Of a stretch of 64,000 nt of DNA, positions 27,200 through 35,191 are shown piece after piece (the stretch's first letter is position 1; the number at the start of each line of letters is the position of its first letter). The notes under the pieces were generated by a model that searched no databases, was not told where the DNA came from, and saw nothing but the letters and a program-made list of their open reading frames with translations. Both the position numbers and the translations under genes were made by a program. Origin of the DNA: an uncultured Butyricimonas sp. (GTDB taxonomy: Bacteria; Bacteroidota; Bacteroidia; Bacteroidales; Marinifilaceae); NCBI GenBank assembly GCA_944321845.1, contig CALUMT010000010.1, positions 1-64,000 of the forward strand, given 5' to 3'.

Positions 27200-27207
27200 C
27201 GAAAGTA
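27200..27207 (-). promoter_or_regulatory. Putative -7 variant for the S66-to-mnmA operon
   Basis: The minus strand reads TACTTTCG, one base off TAnnTTTG, 25 bases before the S66-like ATG. The same octamer precedes menG (56705). Weak evidence on its own. Confidence 0.3.
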
Positions 27208-27229
27208 GTATATAAATTTGGGAAAGTTG

Positions 27230-27237
27230 TATCTTTG
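27230..27237 (+). promoter_or_regulatory. Putative -7 promoter element for metG
   Basis: TATCTTTG is an exact and typical TAnnTTTG element, 33 bases before the metG ATG. It supports the start at 27271, since an in-frame ATG at 27151 lies upstream of it. The -33 box is not clear. Confidence 0.6.
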
Positions 27238-27270
27238 TCGACCATTTTTGACTTAAGAAGAGGAGAAAGT

Positions 27271-29301
27271 ATGAGCAACTTCAAGAGAAATTTGATTACC
27301 ACGGCTTTGCCGTACGCGAATGGCCCTGTGCATATCGGTCATTTGGCAGGAGTGTATGTGCCTGCCGATATTTACGTGCGTTATCTGCGCAAAAAAGGCG
27401 AGGATGTTGTTTTTATCGGAGGCTCCGATGAACATGGGGTGCCTATCACGATAAAGGCTCAAAAGGAAGGAGTGACTCCACAGGATATCGTGGATCGTTA
27501 TCATAAGATTATCAAAGATTCTTTCGCTGAATTCGGTATTTCTTTTGATATCTATTCCCGAACGAGTTCAAAGACTCATCATGAGTTGTCGTCCGCCTTT
27601 TTCCGGAAACTGTACGAGGAAGGAAAATTCATCGAGAAGACTTCCATGCAGTTCTATGATGAGAAAGCCGGACAGTTCCTGGCGGATCGCTATATTATCG
27701 GGAAATGTCCTCACTGCGGGAATGAGCGGGCCTATGGTGATCAATGTGAAGCTTGCGGGACAAGTTTGAATGCCACGGATTTGATTAATCCGGTTTCAGC
27801 TATCACGGGCAATAAACCAGAATTGCGGGAGACAAAGCATTGGTATTTGCCGCTTGATCAATACGAGAAATGGTTGAAGGAATGGATACTGGAAGGACAT
27901 AAAGAGTGGAAACCGAACGTGTACGGGCAATGTAAATCATGGTTGGATAATGGTTTGCAACCGCGTGCCGTGACCCGAGATCTGGATTGGGGGGTACCGG
28001 TTCCTATTGAAGGAGTCAAGGGAAAGGTGTTGTACGTTTGGTTTGACGCTCCTATCGGTTATATTTCAGCCACGAAGGATTTGACCCCGGACTGGGAAAA
28101 ATACTGGAAGGATCCGGAAACCCGGATGATTCATTTTATCGGGAAGGATAATATCGTGTTCCATTGTATTATTTTCCCGGCTATGTTGAAGGCAGAGGGA
28201 AGCTATATATTGCCGGATAATGTTCCGGCTAACGAATTCTTGAACCTGGAGGGCGACAAGATTTCCACTTCCCGTAACTGGGCCGTGTGGTTGCATGAAT
28301 ACCTGGTGGATTTCCCCGGGAAACAGGATGTGTTGCGTTACGTGTTGACGGCAAACGCTCCTGAGACAAAGGATAATGATTTCACGTGGAAGGATTTTCA
28401 AGCTCGTAATAACAGTGAGTTGGTGGCAATATACGGAAATTTCATTAACCGAACGTTGGTGTTGACTTCCAAGTATTTTGGTAATAAAGTACCGGAAAGA
28501 GGCGAGTTGACCGATTACGATAAGGAGGTTTTGTCGGAAATCCCGGCTATCGTGAAACGGGTAGAGAGTAATTTGGATACCTTCCATTTCCGTGAGGCTC
28601 TGAAGGAGGCTATGAACCTGGCCCGTTTGGGAAATAAATATTTGGCAGATACAGAACCTTGGAAGGTCATAAAGACTGATGAGGCTCGTGTGAAGACGAT
28701 ATTGAATATCTGTTTACAGATTTCCGCGGATTTGTCCACTTTGATGGAACCGTTTATGCCTTTCTCTTCTGAGAAATTGCGGGGATTCATGAATATTGAT
28801 GTTGTAGCTTGGGATAAATTAGGTGATGGTGTTATTCCTGCCGGTCATCAATTGGGTGAAGCGGGTTTGCTTTTCGAGAAGATAGAAGATGCCACGATTC
28901 AAGCGCAGATCGATAAGTTGCTGGCGACTAAAAAAGCCAACGAATTGGCTGCAGTAAAGGCCGCTCCGGCAAAGGAAAATGTTTCTTTTGAGGATTTCCA
29001 GAAAATGGATATCCGCGTGGGGAAAATTATCGCGGCAGAGAAGGTGGCCAAGACCAAGAAATTGATGAAGTTGACCGTGGATACCGGAATAGATGAGCGG
29101 ACTATCGTGTCCGGTATAGCCGAACATTATACTCCGGAAGAGGTGATCGGTCGTCAAGTGAGTGTTTTGATTAATTTGGAACCCAAACCTTTGAAAGGTA
29201 TTGTTTCTCAAGGTATGATTCTAATGGCAGAGAATGCCGACGGAACACTTTCTTTCGTGACCCCGGACAAAGAAGTGAAACCGGGAAGCGAGGTGAGATA
29301 A
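27271..29301 (+). CDS. metG: Methionyl-tRNA synthetase with C-terminal tRNA-binding domain
   Basis: A 676-residue class I aminoacyl-tRNA synthetase. Motifs in order: [12 protein letters not shown] (HIGH), a zinc knuckle [18 protein letters not shown], and [10 protein letters not shown] (KMSKS equivalent KISTS). The last 110 residues are an EMAPII-like tRNA-binding domain ([17 protein letters not shown]). The start at 27271 has AGGAGAAAGT directly before it and a TAnnTTTG element 33 bases upstream. It is followed by an intrinsic terminator. Complete and ordinary. Confidence 0.97.
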   Translation: MSNFKRNLITTALPYANGPVHIGHLAGVYVPADIYVRYLRKKGEDVVFIGGSDEHGVPITIKAQKEGVTPQDIVDRYHKIIKDSFAEFGISFDIYSRTSSKTHHELSSAFFRKLYEEGKFIEKTSMQFYDEKAGQFLADRYIIGKCPHCGNERAYGDQCEACGTSLNATDLINPVSAITGNKPELRETKHWYLPLDQYEKWLKEWILEGHKEWKPNVYGQCKSWLDNGLQPRAVTRDLDWGVPVPIEGVKGKVLYVWFDAPIGYISATKDLTPDWEKYWKDPETRMIHFIGKDNIVFHCIIFPAMLKAEGSYILPDNVPANEFLNLEGDKISTSRNWAVWLHEYLVDFPGKQDVLRYVLTANAPETKDNDFTWKDFQARNNSELVAIYGNFINRTLVLTSKYFGNKVPERGELTDYDKEVLSEIPAIVKRVESNLDTFHFREALKEAMNLARLGNKYLADTEPWKVIKTDEARVKTILNICLQISADLSTLMEPFMPFSSEKLRGFMNIDVVAWDKLGDGVIPAGHQLGEAGLLFEKIEDATIQAQIDKLLATKKANELAAVKAAPAKENVSFEDFQKMDIRVGKIIAAEKVAKTKKLMKLTVDTGIDERTIVSGIAEHYTPEEVIGRQVSVLINLEPKPLKGIVSQGMILMAENADGTLSFVTPDKEVKPGSEVR

Positions 29302-29319
29302 TCGAAATTTATTTCATAT

Positions 29320-29350
29320 AAAAAGAGATCGCTTTAAGCGGTCTCTTTTT
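29320..29350. terminator. Intrinsic terminator after metG, probably bidirectional
   Basis: AAAAAGAGATCGCT and AGCGGTCTCTTTTT form a 14-bp stem with one mismatch and a TTA loop. A-run before and T-run after make it workable in both directions. It begins 19 bases after the metG stop. Confidence 0.82.
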
Positions 29351-29360
29351 GTTTATCCAT

Positions 29361-29388
29361 AAAAAAGCGATCCCGGGGAGAGATCGCT
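29361..29388 (-). terminator. Second hairpin, terminator for the DUF2027-Smr gene
   Basis: On the minus strand AGCGATC pairs with GATCGCT around a 9-base loop and is followed by TTTTT. It stands about 170 bases past the stop of the DUF2027-Smr gene, which therefore has a long 3' tail. The stem shares the GATCGC core with the metG terminator. Confidence 0.6.
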
Positions 29389-29558
29389 ACGTCAAAGATT
29401 CGAGATCACTAATTTGGTGCGTGCTTCTGTGATCGTTTGATTAAAACATAAAATAATCGTAGTGTACGTTGCTTTTTACAATTATCTGAACCTTGACTAA
29501 ACAAATATCTTACTTTTTTTCGTTCTTTGCAAAAAATACAGTCATAAATCTATCTTAA

Positions 29559-30572
29559 TTATTTTATAATGACCATTGTGGCCCCGTAACCGTATTGTTT
29601 GAAGGAGGCGTCCTGGTGTTGGAAACGTTTGTATTTGGTCTGTAGTTCCCACAGGATTCGCTGACGTAAAACACCGTCCCCTTTGCCGTGTATGAAAACT
29701 ATTTTCTGTCCCCGACGCAGTTTGTATTTCTCTAACGTTTTGTGGAAAACATCCAGCTGGTATTCCAGCATATCTTTGTTTTCCATCCCGGCAGTCGTTT
29801 CGAGGAGGCTGTTTATATGTAAATCAACCTCGAGGATATTGTTATTAACTGTTTGGCTTGTGGCACGTTCTTCTTTCCGGGGCTGATCATGTTTCTCTTT
29901 CTTGGCTTGCAGAAGTTGCTGGGGATTGATTTCAATTTCCTCTTCTTTCTCGATATTTTCTTTGTCAAGAGCTCGTGTGAATGATATGGCTTGAAACCAT
30001 CGGGTGTGATGGTAAGCTCCGCTCTTGCAAAGGGAAGCTGGGGTTACTTTTACTTTTGAGTCAATGGTCGGGCGGAGGGTTCGATTCCCTTTCTGGTAGA
30101 AGATGGCCTGAACATGAATACTTTTAATCTTGTCGATTTCTTTTAGCGAGTAATTCCCGATTAAACTGGCTGAGTCCGGATTACAATTTCCCGCGGAGAT
30201 TCCTGTATAACGTTCTCCGTCAAAAAATGTTACGCTATACAAGCAAATTTCCCGGGTATCGTTCACGAGATGTAATTCGAAATGACTGTCCGGCAGATTA
30301 TTGAAGTTAGATGGAACGAATGCCAGGTACAACGTGTCGGCCGTCTGCATGCTCACGTTCTTTTGCGTGGATGCGGTATTACTCGAAGCCGTGGTACTTG
30401 TCTCTGTTTTGAAATCGGAACGTATAACCACCAGATCACTCATTGCGGCCGGAATTTCAAACCCGTATTCATCGCAAAACACGTTTACCGTCTTGTTGTC
30501 AATTATCCCGGTTACTTTACCTTCCAGTTTTTCCGAGATGAAACGTACAATATCTCCAATCCTGATATTCAT
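29559..30572 (-). CDS. DUF2027 protein with C-terminal Smr domain
   Basis: A 337-residue protein. The N-terminal part (MNIRIGDIVRFISEKLEGKV, with a second small beta segment NVFCDEYGFEIPA) matches the DUF2027 type. The central part is beta-rich, and after a charged linker the last 90 residues form an Smr (MutS2-type) domain with DLHINSL and IVFIHGKGDGVLRQRI. Smr domains act as nucleases or RNA/DNA binders; the HGKG motif is intact. The start at 30572 is chosen because DUF2027 begins there and a TAnnTTTG element lies 20 bases upstream. This architecture is typical of Bacteroidota; its role is not known. Confidence 0.87.
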   Translation of the reverse strand: MNIRIGDIVRFISEKLEGKVTGIIDNKTVNVFCDEYGFEIPAAMSDLVVIRSDFKTETSTTASSNTASTQKNVSMQTADTLYLAFVPSNFNNLPDSHFELHLVNDTREICLYSVTFFDGERYTGISAGNCNPDSASLIGNYSLKEIDKIKSIHVQAIFYQKGNRTLRPTIDSKVKVTPASLCKSGAYHHTRWFQAISFTRALDKENIEKEEEIEINPQQLLQAKKEKHDQPRKEERATSQTVNNNILEVDLHINSLLETTAGMENKDMLEYQLDVFHKTLEKYKLRRGQKIVFIHGKGDGVLRQRILWELQTKYKRFQHQDASFKQYGYGATMVIIK

Positions 30573-30592
30573 AATTCCTGAATTTAACGCCG

Positions 30593-30600
30593 CAAAATTA
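30593..30600 (-). promoter_or_regulatory. Putative -7 promoter element for the DUF2027-Smr gene
   Basis: The minus strand reads TAATTTTG, matching TAnnTTTG, 21 bases before the ATG at 30572. A -33 TTTG at the right spacing is not seen. Confidence 0.5.
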
Positions 30601-30717
30601 TTATTTTTAGAGTGTATAACCCGAGAAAAGAACAAAAATCTGTCAAAATGCTGGTAATAATCATGAGAATGTAGTATTTTAGCAACCTTCTTAATAAATA
30701 TCATAAAAATATTATAT

Positions 30718-32727
30718 ATGACATTACAAGAATTTCAACAATCCATTCGGGAAGGAATTCCGGACGTCTTACCGGCTCCGAAGCCCTATGATCCCGAGAT
30801 TAATCATGCTCCCAAGCGGAAAGATATATTGACCGTGGAGGAAAAACGTTTGGCTATCCGCAATGCTTTGCGTTATTTCGATCCCAAGCATCATGCCGTG
30901 TTGGCTCCCGAGTTCGCGGAGGAGTTGGAGAAATACGGGCGTATTTACATGTATCGTTTCCGTCCTGATTATAAAATGTATGCACATAACATCAACGATT
31001 ACCCGCACAAGAGCCTTCAGGCTGCCGGGATAATGTTGATGTTGAATAATAATCTGGATTATGCCGTGGCCCAGCACCCGCACGAGTTGATTACCTACGG
31101 GGGAAATGGTGCCGTGTTCCAGAACTGGGCACAGTATCGTTTGACGATGAAATACCTTTCCGAGATGACGGATGAACAAACTCTCGTGCTGTACTCCGGG
31201 CATCCGATGGGCTTGTTCCCTTCACACCGGGAAGCCCCGCGTGTGGTGGTGACGAACGGAATGGTTATCCCCAATTACTCCAAGCCGGATGATTGGGAAC
31301 GTTTCAACGCTCTTGGAGTATCCCAGTATGGTCAGATGACTGCCGGTTCATTCATGTATATTGGTCCGCAAGGTATCGTGCATGGAACCACGATTACTGT
31401 ATTGAATGCCGGTCGTAAGATATCCAAGCATGGAGAAGGATTGGCTGGTAAACTCTTCATTACGGCCGGTCTCGGTGGAATGTCCGGGGCTCAGCCTAAG
31501 GCCGGTAATATTGCCGGTTGCATCAGTATCACGGCTGAGGTGAATCCGAAAGCTACTCATACCCGTTACTCTCAGGGATGGGTAGATGAAGTGATCGATG
31601 ATCTCGACAAACTGGTTGAACGCGTGCGTGTAGCCCGGGAGAAGAAAGAGGTGGTGTCTATTGCTTACCAAGGTAACGTGGTTGACGTGTGGGAACGTTT
31701 CGCCGAGGGAGATATTCCCGTGGAATTAGGTTCTGACCAAACCTCACTTCATAACCCGTGGGCTGGTGGATATTATCCTGTTGGCTTAAGTTTTGAGGAC
31801 TCCAAGCGGATGATGGCCGAGGATCCAGAACTCTTCAAGCAAAAGGTACAGGAATCCTTGCGTCGTCACGTGGCTGCTATTAACAAGTGTGTGGCTCGTT
31901 TCAATACCTATTTCTTCGATTACGGTAACGCCTTCTTGCTGGAATCTTCCCGTGCCGGGGCGGATATATTGAAACCGAATGGCGACTTCAAGTATCCATC
32001 CTACGTGCAAGATATCATGGGCCCCATGTGTTTCGACTATGGTTTTGGTCCCTTCCGTTGGGTATGTTCCAGTGGCGACCCGAAAGATCTTGCCAAGACC
32101 GACGAGATCGCCGCACGTGTGCTTGAGGAAATCATGTCTCATTCCCCGAAAGAGATTCAACAGCAAATGGCGGATAACATCCGCTGGATAAAGGCTGCCG
32201 GGGAAAATCACCTTGTAGTAGGTTCTCAGGCCCGTATCCTTTACGCCGACGCCGAGGGACGTATCAAGATTGCAGAGGCTTTCAATAAGGCCATTGCTTC
32301 CGGAGAAATTTCTGCTCCTGTTATCTTGGGACGTGACCACCATGATGTGTCCGGTACGGACTCTCCTTACCGTGAGACTTCCAACATCTATGATGGTTCC
32401 AAGTTCACGGCCGATATGGCTATCCAGAACGTCATCGGTGATTCTTTCCGTGGTGCAACTTGGGTATCCATCCACAATGGTGGTGGTGTAGGCTGGGGAG
32501 AAGTTATCAACGGAGGTTTTGGTATGATGCTCGATGGAACTGCCGATAGCGACCGTCGCTTGAAGTGCATGCTCTACTGGGACGTGAATAACGGAATTTC
32601 CCGTCGTAGTTGGGCTCGCAATGAGGGTGCCATGTTCGCTATCAAGCGGGCTATGGAACAAAACCCGAATCTGAAAGTTACCCTTCCGAACTTGGCTGAC
32701 GATGCCTTGATCAATTCTTTGTTTTAA
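30718..32727 (+). CDS. hutU: Urocanate hydratase, long form
   Basis: A 669-residue urocanase, which hydrates urocanate to imidazolonepropionate using bound NAD+, the second step of histidine breakdown. Clear family segments are YGGNGAVFQNWAQYRL, VLYSGHPMGLFPSHREAPR, ITAGLGGMSGAQPKA and the active-site region FDYGFGPFRWVCSSGDP. It is about 110 residues longer than the classical enzyme of roughly 555, which fits the long urocanases of Bacteroidota. The other hut genes are not in this window, so it stands as a single-gene unit with its own terminator. Confidence 0.93.
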   Translation: MTLQEFQQSIREGIPDVLPAPKPYDPEINHAPKRKDILTVEEKRLAIRNALRYFDPKHHAVLAPEFAEELEKYGRIYMYRFRPDYKMYAHNINDYPHKSLQAAGIMLMLNNNLDYAVAQHPHELITYGGNGAVFQNWAQYRLTMKYLSEMTDEQTLVLYSGHPMGLFPSHREAPRVVVTNGMVIPNYSKPDDWERFNALGVSQYGQMTAGSFMYIGPQGIVHGTTITVLNAGRKISKHGEGLAGKLFITAGLGGMSGAQPKAGNIAGCISITAEVNPKATHTRYSQGWVDEVIDDLDKLVERVRVAREKKEVVSIAYQGNVVDVWERFAEGDIPVELGSDQTSLHNPWAGGYYPVGLSFEDSKRMMAEDPELFKQKVQESLRRHVAAINKCVARFNTYFFDYGNAFLLESSRAGADILKPNGDFKYPSYVQDIMGPMCFDYGFGPFRWVCSSGDPKDLAKTDEIAARVLEEIMSHSPKEIQQQMADNIRWIKAAGENHLVVGSQARILYADAEGRIKIAEAFNKAIASGEISAPVILGRDHHDVSGTDSPYRETSNIYDGSKFTADMAIQNVIGDSFRGATWVSIHNGGGVGWGEVINGGFGMMLDGTADSDRRLKCMLYWDVNNGISRRSWARNEGAMFAIKRAMEQNPNLKVTLPNLADDALINSLF

Positions 32728-32752
32728 AGAAAAGATGTGAACTATATAAAAT

Positions 32753-32785
32753 ATAAGGCTGTCTACGGACAGCCTTATGTTTTTG
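32753..32785 (+). terminator. Intrinsic terminator after hutU
   Basis: AAGGCTGTC pairs with GACAGCCTT around a TACG loop, followed by ATGTTTTTGTGTTTTT. It begins 26 bases after the stop. Since the convergent lipoprotein gene ends at 32802, it may work for both directions. Confidence 0.8.
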
Positions 32786-32801
32786 TGTTTTTACGGGATT
32801 A

Positions 32802-34361
32802 TTAATACTTGAGTTTCAGCGATTTAATCCATAACGTACTTTCCGGGGCACCTTCATAATCCGCTCCGTTTTTACTGGGAGTGCAGACTATTGCCAGTTT
32901 GTATTTCTTAGAAGGATCGAAGCTGCCGTTGCCGGTTTCTTCAAAATTGACGGATTTTTCCGTGAAATCTCCTTGATTGCCGCCATAAAAGGCTGCTTTC
33001 AGGATTACTTTCTCGGAAGAGTTGATATTGGTCCCGTCCAAATATTCTGAATAATCCTCTACTTCGTACAAGTAAGCGATGATTGAACATTCGTCCATTT
33101 GGTCGGGTACTTCCTCGGAAGTTACTTTGGTACTTGCTCCGGAACCTGAGACAATTGTTTTGTAATAAGTTGGTCCTGGGGTATATTTGTAAGTGAAACT
33201 TAATGAGGTCGGAGTGGTCCCGTTTACAAATGGTTCCCCGAAACGAGTACTTTTAAGAGGATTTGTTGCGTTTAACACGAATGAACCGTTAAACAGTGTT
33301 CCTGCTGTAACTTTAGGCACAACAGCGATAACGGCATATCCACCTTTCGTGTCTCTCGTGATGATTTTTGCGGCATCGCCATCCTGCGTAACGGGATAAG
33401 GTTCTACGGTTAATTCGGGGATCCAACCGCTTACTAATTTAAACATGTCTGCTGCTGGGTTGGAGGTCGCTAAATATAATGGTTCCTGGTAGTTTTTGCC
33501 GGCAGGGGTGACCCATGTAGTCATCGTGTACGAATCCCAGTTTGCGTTTCCCGGGATGGTATCTCCCGTGAACGTAACGTTTACTGTGAGAGGAGAAGCA
33601 TTCACGACCATGTTCAGTTGTAGTGTTTTATTGTCAATAATGGCTCCTTGGGCATCGATTTGTACACTCGTGATACCGATTTCGCTTAATCCCGGGATTT
33701 CTAACACTTGTTCTTTGGCCGAGAAACCGTAAACATCTCCCCGTTGTTCAAGAGGAAGGTTATCCAGTTCAATATCTCCTAACGTAAAACCTTCGAAAGA
33801 GAAGTTCTCTATACGCAGCCGGAGATTATTCGTGTTTTCCTCGTTCGGGGCGAGAATGTACACGCGTTGTTCTATGCTGGAACCATCTTCAGCAAGGCTG
33901 ATTGTCATGTTTCCCTTAAATGTTTTATCGTAGAAAGAGGTCGCATCTGCCGGTGTACCCGTGAGTTCCGAAGTTGTTATAGTGATTTCCATGATTCCGT
34001 TCTCTACGGTAGCATTGACTTGTACGTTTAAACCGCTGATATTGTCTGCTACCTGTCCGCTTATTTGGCTATAATAGGAACGGCTGACTGCTTCATAGGT
34101 TACGTTTGGGATCTCAAAAGTGGGGAATCCCGAGATGATGTTAATTAAAAGCAATTTGGGTGAATTACCTTCTTCTTGAAGAAGTTGCACTATTGCGTTC
34201 TCCGGGGCGGGTGAACCGTCGAGTGTTGCGTTTAACTTGTCACCAGTGTATTCCCCGATGACATCGTTTAAGGTTGGTGGTACCTCATCCTTGTCGTCAT
34301 CGTTACAAGCCATCATAAAAGTTATTCCTATCATTAGGAATAGTAATAATTTGTTTTTCAT
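32802..34361 (-). CDS. PCMD-type lipoprotein
   Basis: A 519-residue lipoprotein. Signal II: MKNKLLLFLMIGITFMMAC, with an acidic stretch right after the Cys (CNDDDKDE), the type of signal that sends Bacteroidota lipoproteins to the cell surface. The N-terminal half is beta-rich without a family I can name firmly (perhaps DUF4925-like). The C-terminal part, from about NWDSYTMTTWVTPAGKNYQEPLY, looks like a PCMD domain (putative carbohydrate metabolism domain), a beta-sandwich found near glycan-use genes. No such genes are beside it. An upstream TAnnTTTG element lies 78 bases away. Domain calls are moderately sure; function unknown. Confidence 0.75.
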   Translation of the reverse strand: MKNKLLLFLMIGITFMMACNDDDKDEVPPTLNDVIGEYTGDKLNATLDGSPAPENAIVQLLQEEGNSPKLLLINIISGFPTFEIPNVTYEAVSRSYYSQISGQVADNISGLNVQVNATVENGIMEITITTSELTGTPADATSFYDKTFKGNMTISLAEDGSSIEQRVYILAPNEENTNNLRLRIENFSFEGFTLGDIELDNLPLEQRGDVYGFSAKEQVLEIPGLSEIGITSVQIDAQGAIIDNKTLQLNMVVNASPLTVNVTFTGDTIPGNANWDSYTMTTWVTPAGKNYQEPLYLATSNPAADMFKLVSGWIPELTVEPYPVTQDGDAAKIITRDTKGGYAVIAVVPKVTAGTLFNGSFVLNATNPLKSTRFGEPFVNGTTPTSLSFTYKYTPGPTYYKTIVSGSGASTKVTSEEVPDQMDECSIIAYLYEVEDYSEYLDGTNINSSEKVILKAAFYGGNQGDFTEKSVNFEETGNGSFDPSKKYKLAIVCTPSKNGADYEGAPESTLWIKSLKLKY

Positions 34362-34438
34362 ACATTTGGTATTAATTAGACATAAATTATATAGTATTGT
34401 CGTTTATTATAATGTTCGAGATAGATACAAAAAGCGTG

Positions 34439-34446
34439 CAAATTTA
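34439..34446 (-). promoter_or_regulatory. Putative -7 promoter element for the PCMD lipoprotein gene
   Basis: The minus strand reads TAAATTTG, matching TAnnTTTG, 77 bases before the ATG at 34361. This implies an A/T-rich 5' leader of about 70 bases. Confidence 0.4.
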
Positions 34447-34587
34447 ATCAAAGAAAAGATACGTGGGAGAAATTTAACATTAAAATTTGGTTATTCTGCT
34501 CGTTAATGTTAGTTACACATAGTGATAAATAGTTTCTTTTTACACATGAAGAGAGCATAATATCAAAAACATTATCTTTTATATTAA

Positions 34588-34794
34588 AACCATTTCTATC
34601 AAAAAACGAAAATTATAAATGATGCAGACTTGTTTGAGGCTGTAGTAGCTATCGATTCTGAGAATCCAATGACCGCTTTAATAGGTGGGGCGGATGGTGT
34701 AAACTCCGTGTTGCAACAATTCCTGCAGGTTTTGAATACAACAACTGAAATGGAAATTGGTTTGAACTCGGTTAGGGCTACGGAGGCCAAGTAA
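34588..34794 (+). pseudogene. Remnant open frame, C-terminal fragment of an unknown protein
   Basis: An open frame runs from a stop at 34585 to TAA at 34792, about 68 codons, and its second part reads like real protein (DADLFEAVVAIDSENPMTAL then IGGADGVNSVLQQFLQVLNT). The first in-frame ATG is at 34669, leaving only 41 residues, and no promoter or ribosome binding site stands before it. A strong terminator follows 25 bases after the stop. Most likely it is the tail of a gene whose front was lost, but a small peptide gene with an unusual start cannot be excluded. No family recognised. Confidence 0.35.
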
Positions 34795-34819
34795 AAGATA
34801 TTTTTAATTGTTGGGTGAG

Positions 34820-34851
34820 GCCGCTCCATGATTGATGGGGCGGCTTTTTTT
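34820..34851 (+). terminator. Strong intrinsic terminator after the remnant frame
   Basis: GCCGCTCCAT pairs with ATGGGGCGGC (one G-U) around a 5-base loop and is followed by seven T. Its strength shows that a plus-strand transcript is, or was, made across 34.6-34.8 kb. Confidence 0.85.
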
Positions 34852-34934
34852 GTTTAGGGAAGAAGCTTTGCCTGTTCGTCTTCTTGTATTTGCTTGTTAC
34901 TTGATATAAATATAGGATATTGATAGTTTACAAC

Positions 34935-35032
34935 TTGTTCATCTATTGTTATAGCAATAGTTGAACAATAGTTAATCAATAGATGATCAGAAGGTGATAC
35001 GGCTAATATACAGGTAATGAGCGGTTAATGTA
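34935..35032. repeat. Inverted repeat and short repeats at 11-bp spacing
   Basis: TTGTTCATCTATTG (34935-34948) and CAATAGTTGAACAA (34955-34968) form an inverted repeat with a single mismatch. CAATAG recurs at 34955, 34966 and 34977, exactly 11 bp apart. Then CGGCTAATATA, CAGGTAATGAG and CGGTTAATGTA follow in 11-bp units at 35000, 35011 and 35022. This phasing resembles the GAACCGTT cluster at 20.6 kb although the sequence differs. No gene explains it. Confidence 0.6.
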
Positions 35033-35127
35033 GAAGGGAAAAATAGGTAGAAAATAGCTGGAAAATGGGGGAAATGGGGTATGGAGGGGCTGAATATTTG
35101 GGTATAGGGGAGAGTGGTGGGCAGGAT

Positions 35128-35153
35128 GGGGAAGTGGGGAAACTGGGTGTGGG
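35128..35153 (+). other. G-quadruplex-type motif
   Basis: Four G-runs with loops of 4, 5 and 3 bases (GGGG at 35128 and 35136, GGG at 35145 and 35151) fit the G3+N1-7 pattern. Further G-runs lie at 35066-35121 and 35164-35170. On the minus strand this is the C-rich 3' flank of the helix-hairpin-helix gene. Confidence 0.55.
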
Positions 35154-35191
35154 TTTAAGGATGGAGGGGGAGGAGAATATGGGACAACGGG

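Larger units (their letters stand above)
34362..35191. other. 830-bp gene-poor region
   Basis: This stretch lies between the divergent start of the PCMD lipoprotein and the end of the helix-hairpin-helix gene. It holds, in order: a promoter-like element for the lipoprotein gene (34439), a short remnant open frame (34588-34794), a strong terminator (34820-34851), an inverted repeat with short repeats at 11-bp spacing (34935-35032), and a G-run-rich segment on the plus strand (35066-35180). No intact gene of its own is visible. Confidence 0.7.

Noticed and set aside
31786-32661. A 291-codon minus-strand frame inside hutU
   Set aside because: hutU is unmistakable on the plus strand, and the antisense frame has no promoter or domain.
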